Assembly: GCA_016860845.1 (NCBI GenBank)
Contig: BOKF01000021.1
Coordinates: forward strand, 76,868 to 140,867
From: Chloroflexota bacterium
GTDB lineage: Bacteria; Chloroflexota; Anaerolineae; 4572-78; J111
Direction: 5' to 3'
DNA: 64,000 nucleotides
This document shows, one piece after another, positions 9,521-18,800 of this stretch. Below the pieces are notes generated by a model. It was not told the DNA's origin. It ran no database searches and saw only the letters and a program-made list of their open reading frames with translations. Each line of letters starts with the position of its first letter. Positions within the stretch are counted from its first letter, which is position 1. The position numbers and the translations under genes are program-made.

Positions 9521-10177
9521 TCAAACATACCAAAAATATTCAATCGTTACAGTCAGTCCTATCCCGGCGAGCATCACGATAATCCCAACGGCGATCAGAC
9601 TATATTTGAGGGCGCTATGATTGATACTCTCGACCAGGGTGAAACATAACAGAGCCGCGGCCAGGATCGTAATCACCCCAATCAGCCAGTTTGATTTCGC
9701 TTGCATCTGGTCAGCCTCGGTAAAATGAGGCTCCGGGTTCAGGTCTTGCTGCCGGGCTGCTTCGGCCATCGCCTCGCCTAATTGGCGTTGGGTATCGTAT
9801 GAGCCATCACGGCGCAAATATTCATAGGGAAAGTAGAAGGACTCGGCGGCATCCCAGGCTTCCCGCATCTGCCGGTCCAATATCTCCAGCTCCGTCTCAT
9901 CGGTAATGTTAGCCAGGTCTGCTTCGATTTCGTCACCCAGGGCGTTGTAACGGGTATAAGCGGTATAGGCCCGGTAATCCTCGTAAAGGAGGGTATTATT
10001 CAGAGCTTCGGTTTCTTGAACATTGAGGGTGGCTATTAATCCAGCCAGGGCAGCATCGCCGGCATTATCGCTGGCGACAGAGGCGCGCCAGGCGACAAAG
10101 GCGCCAATCAACGTAACCAGGGCGATGAGGAGAGCATTGACTAATCCCAAGCGGTCGGTTGGTTCAGATGTCTCCAT
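9521..10177 (-). CDS. Hypothetical membrane protein, partner of the TPR membrane protein
   Basis: A 218-aa protein with one N-terminal membrane segment (LGLVNALLIALVTLIGAFVAW), an ~120-residue charged helical region rich in Glu, Ala and Tyr, and two C-terminal membrane segments (LIGVITILAAALLCF and YSLIAVGIIVMLAGIGL). The layout resembles DUF4337-type proteins, but I cannot confirm the family. The N-terminus has the same order as the protein encoded immediately downstream (membrane helix, then Asn/Asp-rich turn, then Ala-rich helix), suggesting a common origin. The ATG at 10177 follows GGAGGAGGACC. It is the first gene of a likely two-gene operon. Confidence 0.6.
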   Translation of the reverse strand: METSEPTDRLGLVNALLIALVTLIGAFVAWRASVASDNAGDAALAGLIATLNVQETEALNNTLLYEDYRAYTAYTRYNALGDEIEADLANITDETELEILDRQMREAWDAAESFYFPYEYLRRDGSYDTQRQLGEAMAEAARQQDLNPEPHFTEADQMQAKSNWLIGVITILAAALLCFTLVESINHSALKYSLIAVGIIVMLAGIGLTVTIEYFWYV

Positions 10178-10346
10178 AAATGGGTCCTCCTCCTGGAAAG
10201 TAGTAAACAGTAGACAGTTGTTCAGTTTTCAAAGGGGTGCTTCATTGAGCTAGCATACAGCAGAAGCAGGCTGATAGAAAAGTGGCAAATGGTACTAAAT
10301 TACGGCGATATGAGGACGAATCGCCGGCAGCAATAAGTTGAGGCGC

Positions 10347-11315
10347 TCAATCTCGTTTAACCGGCAGGTGCGGCGAGGTAATATTGATACCGACGGCATC
10401 CACCGGGCGCTTGACTTCTTTGGTGGTCCAGGCAATATCCCAGACGACATGGGTGCGCTTATGCACCCGGTAATCCCACCAGCCCAACATACGGGCATAG
10501 CCTTCCAACACCGCCAGGACAAACAGAATCCAGATGAGCCGCAAGGCCCCCCAGATTTCATCCAGGGCCAGTTGAATCAGGCGGGGCGCATCCATGCTGG
10601 AGACTTCGTAGCCGTACTTGGCCTTGAGATGTAAATGGCCGGCGTGGTTGCGCCGCCGCTGCTTGATAAAGTCTTGCACGGTTTCCGGCCCCATATTGAA
10701 GACCACTGCATCGGGAGCATAGCGCACCTGCAAGCCGCGCCGGATGACCAGCGCTTCGACAAAAGCTTCGTCCATAGCCACATCCGGGGGGATCCGGTCG
10801 AACACTTTGCGGAAGGCAATTAGCTCACCCAGGCGAGGAATTTCCAGGCACAGTTGGTGCTCCATCTTTAAACGCAAGTGGGATAGAAAACCGACAATAT
10901 GCTCCGGCGTGTTGACCGGTACTTTGTGCGCGCCGGTCATGCCTACGGCTGGATCGGCAAACATGCGGACCATGTTTTCAATCGCGTCTTCGTGGGGAAC
11001 TGTGTCGCCGCTTTCCAGGACACAAATATCTTCTTGAGCGTGGCTGAGAAAAATGTTGATGGCGCTGGTTTTACCCTCGCGCTTTTCCTGAATGTGGAGC
11101 TGAATGCGCGGCTCCTGGGCCACAAATTCCTGGACTATGGCAATGGTCCGGTCGGTGCAGCCCGAAGCCACCACGATAATTTCGCTGATTTCGACGGTGT
11201 GCAGCCGCTGGTTCACCATAGCCCGCAGAATTTGGGCAATGTTGGCTTCTTCGTTGTGGGCGGTGATCCCCACACTGCACTTGATCAGCTTGGGTGGCTC
11301 AATGACAACGGTCAT
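10347..11315 (-). CDS. Family 2 glycosyltransferase
   Basis: GT-A fold glycosyltransferase of 322 aa. The N-terminus has CSVGITAHNEEANIAQILRA, the typical nucleotide-sugar-binding start, followed by EIIVVASGCTDRTIAIVQEF. The metal-binding position is in VLESGDTVPHEDAIE, and MDEAFVEALVIRRG resembles the acceptor-side ED motif. A hydrophobic stretch near the C-terminus (LRLIWILFVLAVLEGYARML) suggests membrane attachment. The frame can open at TTG 11321, overlapping the upstream stop; ATG 11315 is chosen because it precedes the conserved region directly. It follows the membrane protein gene with almost no gap, so the two are an operon. The product is probably a cell-surface glycan or glycolipid; donor and acceptor are unknown. 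Confidence 0.83.
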   Translation of the reverse strand: MTVVIEPPKLIKCSVGITAHNEEANIAQILRAMVNQRLHTVEISEIIVVASGCTDRTIAIVQEFVAQEPRIQLHIQEKREGKTSAINIFLSHAQEDICVLESGDTVPHEDAIENMVRMFADPAVGMTGAHKVPVNTPEHIVGFLSHLRLKMEHQLCLEIPRLGELIAFRKVFDRIPPDVAMDEAFVEALVIRRGLQVRYAPDAVVFNMGPETVQDFIKQRRRNHAGHLHLKAKYGYEVSSMDAPRLIQLALDEIWGALRLIWILFVLAVLEGYARMLGWWDYRVHKRTHVVWDIAWTTKEVKRPVDAVGINITSPHLPVKRD

Positions 11316-11317
11316 GT

Positions 11318-11809
11318 TCAATCAAACTTGTTTCTTTCCAATTCTGATTGATCGTTTGGGGGTAGTTTTTGGGTTAATTTTAAAAACAAAAAGGTCAGAA
11401 AGCTACCAGCGGCCATACCCAGGGCAATCGAAAAGTATTGTGACCAGAAGCCGGGAATATTGCCCAATCCCATCAATACAGCCGGAATAATGGTCAGAAT
11501 GCCGATGGTAAAGGCCAGCAAAACTCCCCGTGCCGCCGATAAATCCGGCATCCATAATCCGGCCAGGGCGAAAATTCCAACACCCAGCGTGACCAGGCCA
11601 GCCTGAGTACCCCAGTAGCGCCAGGTTAACAGGTGGTTAGCCCAGTCTAAAATGGTTACAATCAGTAAAAGAACGATATAAAAAAGTAAAAAGGCTACCC
11701 AGGACGATTTGCCAGGATTGCTTTTCATGCCGGGCAGCCTACTGAACATAATAAAACATCGGTTTAGATACGATTGCCAAGTAGTCAACTGGTGCCTCCA
11801 TTTTACCAT
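11318..11809 (-). CDS. Hypothetical polytopic membrane protein
   Basis: Up to 163 aa, with four predicted membrane segments: SWVAFLLFYIVLLLIVTIL, LVTLGVGIFALAGLWM, GVLLAFTIGILTIIPAVLMG and FSIALGMAAGSFLTFLFL. No family is recognised. The upstream part has three possible ATG starts (11809, near 11750 and near 11729) and none has a clear ribosome site, so the true N-terminus may be up to 27 residues shorter. Its stop overlaps the TTG/ATG region of the glycosyltransferase gene, which suggests translational coupling and a shared role in surface glycan assembly. Confidence 0.55.
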   Translation of the reverse strand: MVKWRHQLTTWQSYLNRCFIMFSRLPGMKSNPGKSSWVAFLLFYIVLLLIVTILDWANHLLTWRYWGTQAGLVTLGVGIFALAGLWMPDLSAARGVLLAFTIGILTIIPAVLMGLGNIPGFWSQYFSIALGMAAGSFLTFLFLKLTQKLPPNDQSELERNKFD

Positions 11810-12034
11810 ATTCCCGAATTACTGTCATATTGGGCGACTACTCAGGTGACTGACGCTTTTGCCCTCTGGCAGGAGGGTAAAAACAGGCAAACTTATTTCT
11901 ATCAAACGCCGGCCACCTCTAGCCTGGTTGGCAAGGTTCAATTTATACCTCCATCGTACCGCAATAGTGTGACCGGCGTCATTAGTACTCTTGTCCAGAC
12001 TTAACCCCAGGGCTTGATTTCGGAATGAACTGGC

Positions 12035-12256
12035 TTATGAATGAGGAAACGGCGGCGCTTCGGGGCCGCGCTCCAGGTGCAGTTTGACCTGCTTGGCAAA
12101 TTGCCCGCGCGGTATTAAGACCTTACGCTGGCATGTAAGACAAATCAAACCAATATCGGCGCCCAAACGAACAACACGCCAATCGGTTCCCCCACAAGGG
12201 TGAGCCTTGCGCATGCGCACGATATCGCCCAGACGAATGTCAGTTGGATCAATCAT
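12035..12256 (-). CDS. DUF951 family protein (YyzM-like), 73 aa
   Basis: Small protein with the full DUF951 signature: [34 protein letters not shown] and [15 protein letters not shown]. The two Cys of CLTC plus the HPCGG Cys suggest a small zinc-ribbon or SH3-like fold. Biochemical role is not established; it is broadly conserved in Gram-positive bacteria and Chloroflexota. Its ATG at 12256 overlaps the last codons of the PHP gene by 8 bp, so translation is probably coupled to that gene. Confidence 0.88.
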   Translation of the reverse strand: MIDPTDIRLGDIVRMRKAHPCGGTDWRVVRLGADIGLICLTCQRKVLIPRGQFAKQVKLHLERGPEAPPFPHS

Positions 12257-12929
12257 CGTTGAGGATGGGTTTCAGGCCGAAGCGAGTACGCCAGGTGTTC
12301 GTCCAAGAAAAAAGATGAATCCAGGCCGGGGTAAGCCGGCCGTGCATCGTGGCCTGGGACAGCCCGGCGCGAAACTCCGCTGCAGTACAAAAGTCTGGCA
12401 TTTCCAGATAAGCAGCCCCAATCTCCAGCCCGGTGTGAGCATCGCTGCCAGCGGTGGTGGACAAGGCATGGGCTGCGGCAAAGGCCCTGGCTTTTTCATT
12501 GTAGTCGGCTCGGAGCATACGCGCATTAAAGGCTTCAATGGCGTCAAGCTGGGGTAGCATGGTTTCCAGCATACGCTCCGTCCAGCCGGAGCGGTGGGGG
12601 TCAAAGGGATGGGAGACGCTAATGACCGCCCCCTGAGCTTGCAGCCGCTTGAGTGTCTCTTGGGGCGAGAGGCGCGGTGGCACCCATTCGCTCACAAAAA
12701 ATGCCAGAATTTCACCGTACTCGGTCAAAATCTCCTCACCAATAATGACGAACTCTGGATCAAGCTGGTGGGCCGCCAAAGCGCCGTCGAGGGTATTGTG
12801 GTCGGTAATGCAGATGCGGTCCAGGCCCCTGAGCTTGGCAATCCTGATCACGTCGGCAGGACGAAGCACGCCGTCCTTAGAAGCGCAGGTGTGCATGTGC
12901 AGGTCTACTTTGAGAGTTGAAAGAGTCAT
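12249..12929 (-). CDS. PHP-domain metal-dependent phosphoesterase
   Basis: A 226-aa stand-alone PHP domain. Metal ligands are visible in order: [13 protein letters not shown] (residues 9-21), [12 protein letters not shown] (38-49), the Glu of [23 protein letters not shown] near 105-115, and AGSDAHTG near 165-172. These match the family of the E. coli YciV 3'-5' phosphoesterase, so a small-molecule or nucleotide phosphoesterase is likely. There is no polymerase or histidinol-phosphatase extension. It is translated just before the DUF951 gene, with an 8-bp overlap. The substrate is unknown. Confidence 0.87.
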   Translation of the reverse strand: MTLSTLKVDLHMHTCASKDGVLRPADVIRIAKLRGLDRICITDHNTLDGALAAHQLDPEFVIIGEEILTEYGEILAFFVSEWVPPRLSPQETLKRLQAQGAVISVSHPFDPHRSGWTERMLETMLPQLDAIEAFNARMLRADYNEKARAFAAAHALSTTAGSDAHTGLEIGAAYLEMPDFCTAAEFRAGLSQATMHGRLTPAWIHLFSWTNTWRTRFGLKPILNDD

Positions 12930-12985
12930 GAGCGGTCAGTAATCAGTAATCAGTAGTCAGTATTCAGATAGAGGTTACAAGATGC
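12930..12985. repeat. Degenerate CAGTAATCAGTAGTCAGT-type intergenic repeat
   Basis: A run of short imperfect repeats built from the unit (A/T)GTCAGTA. The same word type occurs at 38145-38245, 46668-46700 and 10198-10220, each time in a gap between genes. It carries no open frame. These are low-complexity dispersed elements and not regulatory sites that I can recognise. Confidence 0.6.
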
Positions 12986-13044
12986 CGAGTACAGGTGGAG
13001 GTGAGGTTACGATCTGTAACTGGTGACCTGTTCCCTGCAAACTG

Positions 13045-13689
13045 CTACCTTGCTACCTTGCGGGCCAACAGTTGAGCCGTGGCTCGCTGCTCTTGATTCA
13101 CCTCAGCATAAAACAGAATTTCAAAATCGGCAAAGGCAGTCTGTAGTTCTCCCGGCTGCAGCAAATAGTCGGGCCGGGTTGGTTGGCGATTGGTCCGAAA
13201 CTTTTGCTCGGCTGTTAAGGTTTCATAAACCAGCCAGCCACCCGGCTGAAGACAAGCTTTGATTAAAGGAAAAAGCGGACGGTATAAAAAAAAGGAAACC
13301 AAAATGACATTGTAGCTGCGGTGAGGCAGCCAGGGCCGTTCGAGATCGGCCACAATGAACCGAATCGCCAGCCCTGCTTCGAGCGCGCGCTGCCGGGCCA
13401 GGCGCAGTCCCTGGCAGGAAAGGTCAACCGCATCTACCTGTAAGCCGTGCCGGGCCAGGGCCAGGCTGTGCCGCCCCGCTCCGGCGGCAATATCCAGCGC
13501 CCAGCCGTGTTGCGGCAGTTGGGGCAAACAAGCGGCAACAAAAGGCGTTGGTTCCTGCCGCTCTTGAGGCGTGAAAGCGGCATAACGCTCATCCCACCGT
13601 TGGCGAGGAGACTGTCGTTGGGAGGTGGTAGATGGGGGAGGGGAAAGGCAGTGATCTGAAGGGTCACTCATTGGCGACTTTTGGGCCAC
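13045..13689 (-). CDS. Class I SAM-dependent methyltransferase (TehB/UbiE-like)
   Basis: A 214-aa Rossmann-fold methyltransferase. Motif I is WALDIAAGAGRHSLALARHG near residues 60-79, motif II is VDAVDLSCQGL, and motif III is FIVADLERPWLPHRSYNVILVSFFLYR. The next elements (GGWLVYETLTAEQ) also fit. It resembles TehB-type methyltransferases that act on small electrophiles or metalloids, but this is only a likeness. The start lies 3 bp after the stop of the YbhN-like membrane protein gene, so the two form an operon. Confidence 0.82.
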   Translation of the reverse strand: MAQKSPMSDPSDHCLSPPPSTTSQRQSPRQRWDERYAAFTPQERQEPTPFVAACLPQLPQHGWALDIAAGAGRHSLALARHGLQVDAVDLSCQGLRLARQRALEAGLAIRFIVADLERPWLPHRSYNVILVSFFLYRPLFPLIKACLQPGGWLVYETLTAEQKFRTNRQPTRPDYLLQPGELQTAFADFEILFYAEVNQEQRATAQLLARKVAR

Positions 13690-13692
13690 CGT

Positions 13693-14724
13693 TTACCAGC
13701 CTTCATCTGGATTTAAATGCCGGAGGGGAGCAGTTGTTGAAGCCGGGTCCTCTTTTGGTTCTCCCTGACCTGTCCCCAGAAACATACCGCGCCAGATAGC
13801 GATGGTTAACACGCCCAGTAAGATCGCAAACCAGAGGGTACAGAAGCGGATGAGCAAGGTGGCCGTGGCAGCGCTGTTCTCCGATAAATGCGCCAAAGCT
13901 TGAAGCATACCGGTCATGGTCACTTCCGCCGCCCCCAGACCCCCCGGTAAACTTGAAATGCCGCCCAAAATTGAGCCAAGGGCCAGAATAAAAATGGCGA
14001 TAGCGGCCAGGTCAACCCCGCCATTGATCCCCAATCCACGTAAAACCAGGTAGAAGGCCAATCCTTCAGCCGACCATGAAACAAGTCCCAACCCCAGGCC
14101 GACCAGCAAATTTTTGAAGCTCAACAAGACCCGCGTGTTCTCGTAGAACGTGTGCAGGTGATGAACAAAGCGAGAGACCAGGGGCAGGTGTTCCCCCCAA
14201 TTCAACAAGGCCAGGGCCAATGGACGAATTTGGAGGAGGGCGATGCCCGCCGTAATCAGCGCAAGAATAGAAACGGCGACCGTCCAATATTGCGGGTAAG
14301 CTAATATCCCCAGCGTGGCCAGCAGGGCCAGGGCCATACCATCAATGATCCGGTCAACTATGGTCGAAGGAGCCAATTTGATGGGGTCGGCATTGGCCAA
14401 ATTTTTGAGCCAGAGGACTCGCACCAATTCGCCCACCTTGCCCGGCGTTAAGGTTAGGGCAAAGCCACCGATAAAGACGCGAAAACTGGTCCAAAAAGAA
14501 ATATGCTTGAGGCTGATCTGGCCCAGGTAGTAGTGAAAACGAATTCCCCGCAGAAAATAGTTAACCAGCGTCAGGCCCAGGATAGCGGGAACTAAAGACC
14601 ATTGAAAATCGTGCAACAACCGGCCCATTTCACGCGCATCACCGTAGAAAATGAGACCAGCAAACACGGCCAAGGCCAGGCCCAAACCAATGACAAGTTT
14701 ACGACGAAGATTACCATTAAACAC
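13693..14724 (-). CDS. Lysylphosphatidylglycerol synthase-type transmembrane protein (YbhN/UPF0104 family)
   Basis: A 343-aa protein with seven or eight hydrophobic helices. Family signs are an N-terminal helix with the short GDAREM turn, LTLVNYFLRGIRFHYYLG, ALTLTPGKVGELVRVLWL, and the late glycine-rich loop SILGGISSLPGGLGAAEVTMTG read in parts. These match the membrane half of MprF and the AglD/YbhN proteins, which flip or anchor lipid-linked molecules. The synthase half of MprF is absent. It is followed after 3 bp by a methyltransferase gene. The membrane assignment is firm, the transported lipid unknown. Confidence 0.85.
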   Translation of the reverse strand: MFNGNLRRKLVIGLGLALAVFAGLIFYGDAREMGRLLHDFQWSLVPAILGLTLVNYFLRGIRFHYYLGQISLKHISFWTSFRVFIGGFALTLTPGKVGELVRVLWLKNLANADPIKLAPSTIVDRIIDGMALALLATLGILAYPQYWTVAVSILALITAGIALLQIRPLALALLNWGEHLPLVSRFVHHLHTFYENTRVLLSFKNLLVGLGLGLVSWSAEGLAFYLVLRGLGINGGVDLAAIAIFILALGSILGGISSLPGGLGAAEVTMTGMLQALAHLSENSAATATLLIRFCTLWFAILLGVLTIAIWRGMFLGTGQGEPKEDPASTTAPLRHLNPDEGW

Positions 14725-14833
14725 GACGATTACTCACCTCAAAAACCCGAGGATATTCCTTAAAATCTTAAGTGCCCGACCCCTATCTGTCAAACCCTGA
14801 AAATTAATTCCAGCCCTGCTGAACAAGCAAGAT

Positions 14834-15811
14834 TTAAATCCACCCTCGGCGGCGGAAAAACCAAAGCATGCCGATCACAATTAAGATAAAAACTCCCCAA
14901 ACATAGAAGTAACCATACTGCCAATGAATTTCAGGAAAGTTCTCAAAATTCATGCCGTAGATACCCGCGACAAAAGAGAGAGGCAAGAAAATAGTGGAAA
15001 CAATAGTTAAGGCTTTCATCACTTCACTGAGACGATTATTGGTGGCCGAAAGGTAAGTATCCAGCGTACCGGTGACGACATCCCGGATTGACTCGCTCAG
15101 GTCGTGGATGCGCACCAGATGGTCGTAAATATCCCGATAATAAATGCGGTGCTGGGCGGTAATCTGGGGCAAATCATCCCGGCTGAGGCGATTCATTACC
15201 TCGCGCTGGGGAGCGATAATCCGGCGCAGCGTTGAAATACTGTGCTTGAGCGAGAGGATGCGCTGAAGGATCGCCGGTTTGGGCCGGGCCAGCACCTCAT
15301 CCTCCAGCCGGTCAATCTCGTCGTCCATGGCGTCGAGCAGGGGCATAAACTCGTCCACCAGCCGGTCGAGAATGGTATAGCACAGAAAATCAGGCCCGTT
15401 CTCAAGGGGCCGCTCGTCCCGTTCCAGCCGCTCCCAGACAGCTTGCACCGAGACCATTTCTGCCGCCAGATGAGAAGTAACCAGGTAATTCGGCCCCAGA
15501 AAGCAGTTCAGCTCGACCGTATCCAGGTGATCCAGCGGAAACTCCGGCTGGAGCGCATGAACGATAATAAAAAGATAACTACCAAACACATCCACTTTGG
15601 GCGCTTGGTAGCCGTCGTTCGAGCAATCCTCAATGGCCAGGGGGTGAAAGTGAAACACCTCTTGCATAACAGCCCGAATTTCCTCTTCCGTGGGCTGCTC
15701 CAGGCTGACCCACAGCAGTCCCTCCGGGTCTTGAATCGCCTGGCGCATCTGTTCTGGGTTAAGCTTGATTTGGCGGGGAGCATTTTTAGGGCAGAAGATG
15801 GAGCGGATCAT
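14834..15811 (-). CDS. corA: CorA-type magnesium/cobalt transporter
   Basis: A 325-aa protein with the CorA layout: a cytoplasmic alpha/beta domain (residues 1-~170), a long helical stalk rich in charged residues, and two C-terminal membrane helices. The pore signature YGMNFE sits at the end of the first helix (about 283-288), followed by a loop and a second helix, with basic residues at the extreme C-terminus (FFRRRGW). It works as a pentameric Mg2+ channel. The gene starts 31 bp after the mfd stop on the same strand, so the two may be co-transcribed. Length and motifs are typical. Confidence 0.93.
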   Translation of the reverse strand: MIRSIFCPKNAPRQIKLNPEQMRQAIQDPEGLLWVSLEQPTEEEIRAVMQEVFHFHPLAIEDCSNDGYQAPKVDVFGSYLFIIVHALQPEFPLDHLDTVELNCFLGPNYLVTSHLAAEMVSVQAVWERLERDERPLENGPDFLCYTILDRLVDEFMPLLDAMDDEIDRLEDEVLARPKPAILQRILSLKHSISTLRRIIAPQREVMNRLSRDDLPQITAQHRIYYRDIYDHLVRIHDLSESIRDVVTGTLDTYLSATNNRLSEVMKALTIVSTIFLPLSFVAGIYGMNFENFPEIHWQYGYFYVWGVFILIVIGMLWFFRRRGWI

Positions 15812-15842
15812 AGAACTAAACCTCTTTCATCGTCTGAATCTA

Positions 15843-18800
15843 TTACCCTGCCGGGTCGTGCAGCATCCGCTCGATTAGTCTTAACGTCTTCTCCAATTCC
15901 ACCTGCCAGACTTCGGTTTTGGGGTGAAGCGGCAGGGAGATTTGGCGGGGAGTCACTTTGGCCGCCGGGCTGAGGCGGCGCTGCAAGCCCGCCCGATCAA
16001 TTTCCTGCAAGGTGTCGGCCCGGATGATGATTTGACCCGTTTCGGTCAGGATCGCCTTGACCCCGGCTTCCAGCGCCAGGATCTTGAGCCGGAGCTGGTA
16101 GAGCAGATTCGCCACCGGCTCCGGCAGCTCCCCAAAACGGTCTTCCAGCTCTTTGGCCATTTCGTCAATACCCTTGAGATTAGTCACTCCGGCCAGCCGG
16201 CGATAGAGCCGCAGGCGCAGCTTTTCTTCCGGCAGGTAATCTTCCGGCACGTAGGCCGGGATAGGCAGGTTCAGTTGCAGCCCTTCGGCCAGGGGGTTGA
16301 GGTAAGTGGCGGCCTCTTCGCCCGTAACCAGCAGGGGCGATTCGCCGCGCAGTTCGCGGACAGCCTGGGCCAGCAGCCGGGTGTACAGGTCAAACCCAAC
16401 GGCGGCAATCTGGCCGTGCTGTTTGGCCCCCAGCAGTTCGCCCGCACCGCGAATTTCAAGATCACGCATGGCAATGCGGAAACCGGCCCCCAACTCGCTG
16501 GCCTCGGCGATGGCTTCCAGCCGCTTGCGGGCATCGGGGTTGAGTTCGTGGTGTTTGGGGGTCAGCAGGTAAGCATAGGCCCGCACCGCGCCGCGCCCAA
16601 CCCGCCCGCGCAGTTGGTATAACTGGGCCAGCCCCAGCCGGTCGGCCCGGTCAATGAGGATGGTGTTGACATTGGGCATGTCCAGCCCGTTTTCGATGAT
16701 GGTCGTGCTGACCAGCACATCAAACTCGCCGGCCAGGAAGTCAATCATGACCCGCTCCAGGTGGCGCTCGCTCATCTGGCCGTGCGCCACCTCGACCTTC
16801 GCCTCCGGCACAATATTGCGGATGCGGTTAGCCATCTGCTCGATGCCCATGACCCGGTTGTAAACAAAGAAGACCTGCCCGCCCCGATCCAGCTCGCGCA
16901 GGATGGCGGCGCGGATCAAAGCCTCGTCGTACTCGGTGATGGTGGTCTGGATGGCCAGCCGCTCGTCGGGGGGGGTGTCAATGGTGCTCAAATCGCGCAC
17001 CCCGCTGAGCGACATGTGCAGGGTGCGGGGGATGGGCGTGGCTGTCAGGGTCAGTACATCCACATCGGTGCGCATAGCCTTGAGCTTTTCCTTGTGCTTG
17101 ACCCCGAAACGCTGCTCTTCGTCAATCACCAGCAGGCCCAGATTGCGAAATACGACATCCTTTTGTAATAACCGGTGCGTCCCGATGACAATATCGGTGA
17201 CGCCGCTGGCCAGGTTTTTGAGCGTTTCCTCTTGCTGGTGAGGCGTGCGGAAGCGTGACAGCATCTCAATTTTGACCGGGTAGGAGGCCATCCGCTGCTG
17301 GAAGGTTTGAAAATGCTGTTGGGCCAGGATCGTCGTCGGCGCCAAAATGGCGACCTGCACGCCGTCCGTCACGGCTTTGAATGCCGCTCGCAGCGCCACT
17401 TCGGTTTTGCCGTAGCCCACATCGCCGCAAATGAGCCGGTCCATGGGCCGGGGCTTTTCCATATCAACCTTGACTTCGGCAATAGCCCGCAGTTGATCCT
17501 CGGTCTCGACGTAAGGGAAAGCATCCTCGATTTCGCGCTGCCATTCCGTATCGGGGCTGTAGGCCCGGCCCGGCGTAACCTCCCGCTTGGCGTAAATCTC
17601 CAGCAACTCCTTGGCAATTTCTTCGACCGCCTTTTTGGCCCGGCGCTTGACCGTGTTCCAATCGGCATTGCCCAGCCGGTTGAGCATGGGCGCGGTTTCG
17701 TCCATGCCGACGTAACGGGCCAGCCGGTCGGCCTGGTGGATAGGGACATACAGCTTGTCGTTATTGGCGTAGCGAACTTCCAGGTACTCCCGCTCGACGC
17801 CCTCAAAATCCAGCTTGACCAGCCCGGCATAGCGGCCAATCCCATGCTCGATATGGACCACCAGGTCGCCGGGATTGACATCGGCAAAAAAGGTTTCGGG
17901 GGTAACGCCTTTGCGTGGTTTACGCTGGCGCAGCGCTGTCGGTTTTTTCCAGCCAAACAGCTCGGAGTCGGACATGAGGGTAAGCAGCGCCGGGCTGTCA
18001 GCCTCTGCCCGCATAACCCATCCTTCCATTAACATGCCGTGAATCAGGGTGATGCTGGCGGACGGCGGCGGAGGGTCGCCCGGAGTCAGGCTTTCCAGCG
18101 GCGTTACGGTCAGGCTAGCCTGTTCATCCAGCAGATGGCTCAGCCGGGCGGCCTGGCGGCTGACCAGCACTACCCGTTCTTTTTTTTGTTTCCGCTCGAC
18201 AATTTCTCCGACAACATTTTTAACCTGTCCACCAAAGGCGGGAGCCGGAATGAAGGTGGAAACCAAGAGGGGGGGATGGGGGTCGGGGGTTGGGGGCCGG
18301 GAGTCGGTTGACAATTCACTGTTGATTGTTGACCGTTGGCTATTAAACCCTACCCCGCCCAACACAATGGGCCGATGCGCCGCCAGCGCTGCGGACAATT
18401 CACTCCAACCAAAATAGGGATCAGGCCATTGACCGGGCAGGTCGCCCACATCGGTCAGGTCCCGTTTAAGGGTACGGGCCTGGGTTTCCAGCTCATCCAC
18501 CACCAGGGCCAGTTCTTCGGCATCTTCAACAAAAACCAGGGCGTCATCAGAAAGATAATCCAGCACCGATGCGCCCTGACGCGAGGAGGTGAGGAGGCGA
18601 GGAGGCGAGGAAGAAAACTCCTTTTTCGCCTCATCCTCGCTTCGTGCCATCGCGTCCTCATCGCTTTGCCTCTTCGCCTCTTCTTTACTTTGCGTCCCCA
18701 CACCGTCGTAAAAGAAAGGCAGGTAATATTCAATCCCCCGAAAGGTAGCTCCGCTTTCAAGCCGGGCCATGTCCTCCTCAAGGGCGATCTTGGCGCTGGG

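Noticed and set aside
11774..12004. 76-codon plus-strand frame
   Set aside because: No family likeness, no ribosome site, and partial overlap with the minus-strand membrane protein gene.
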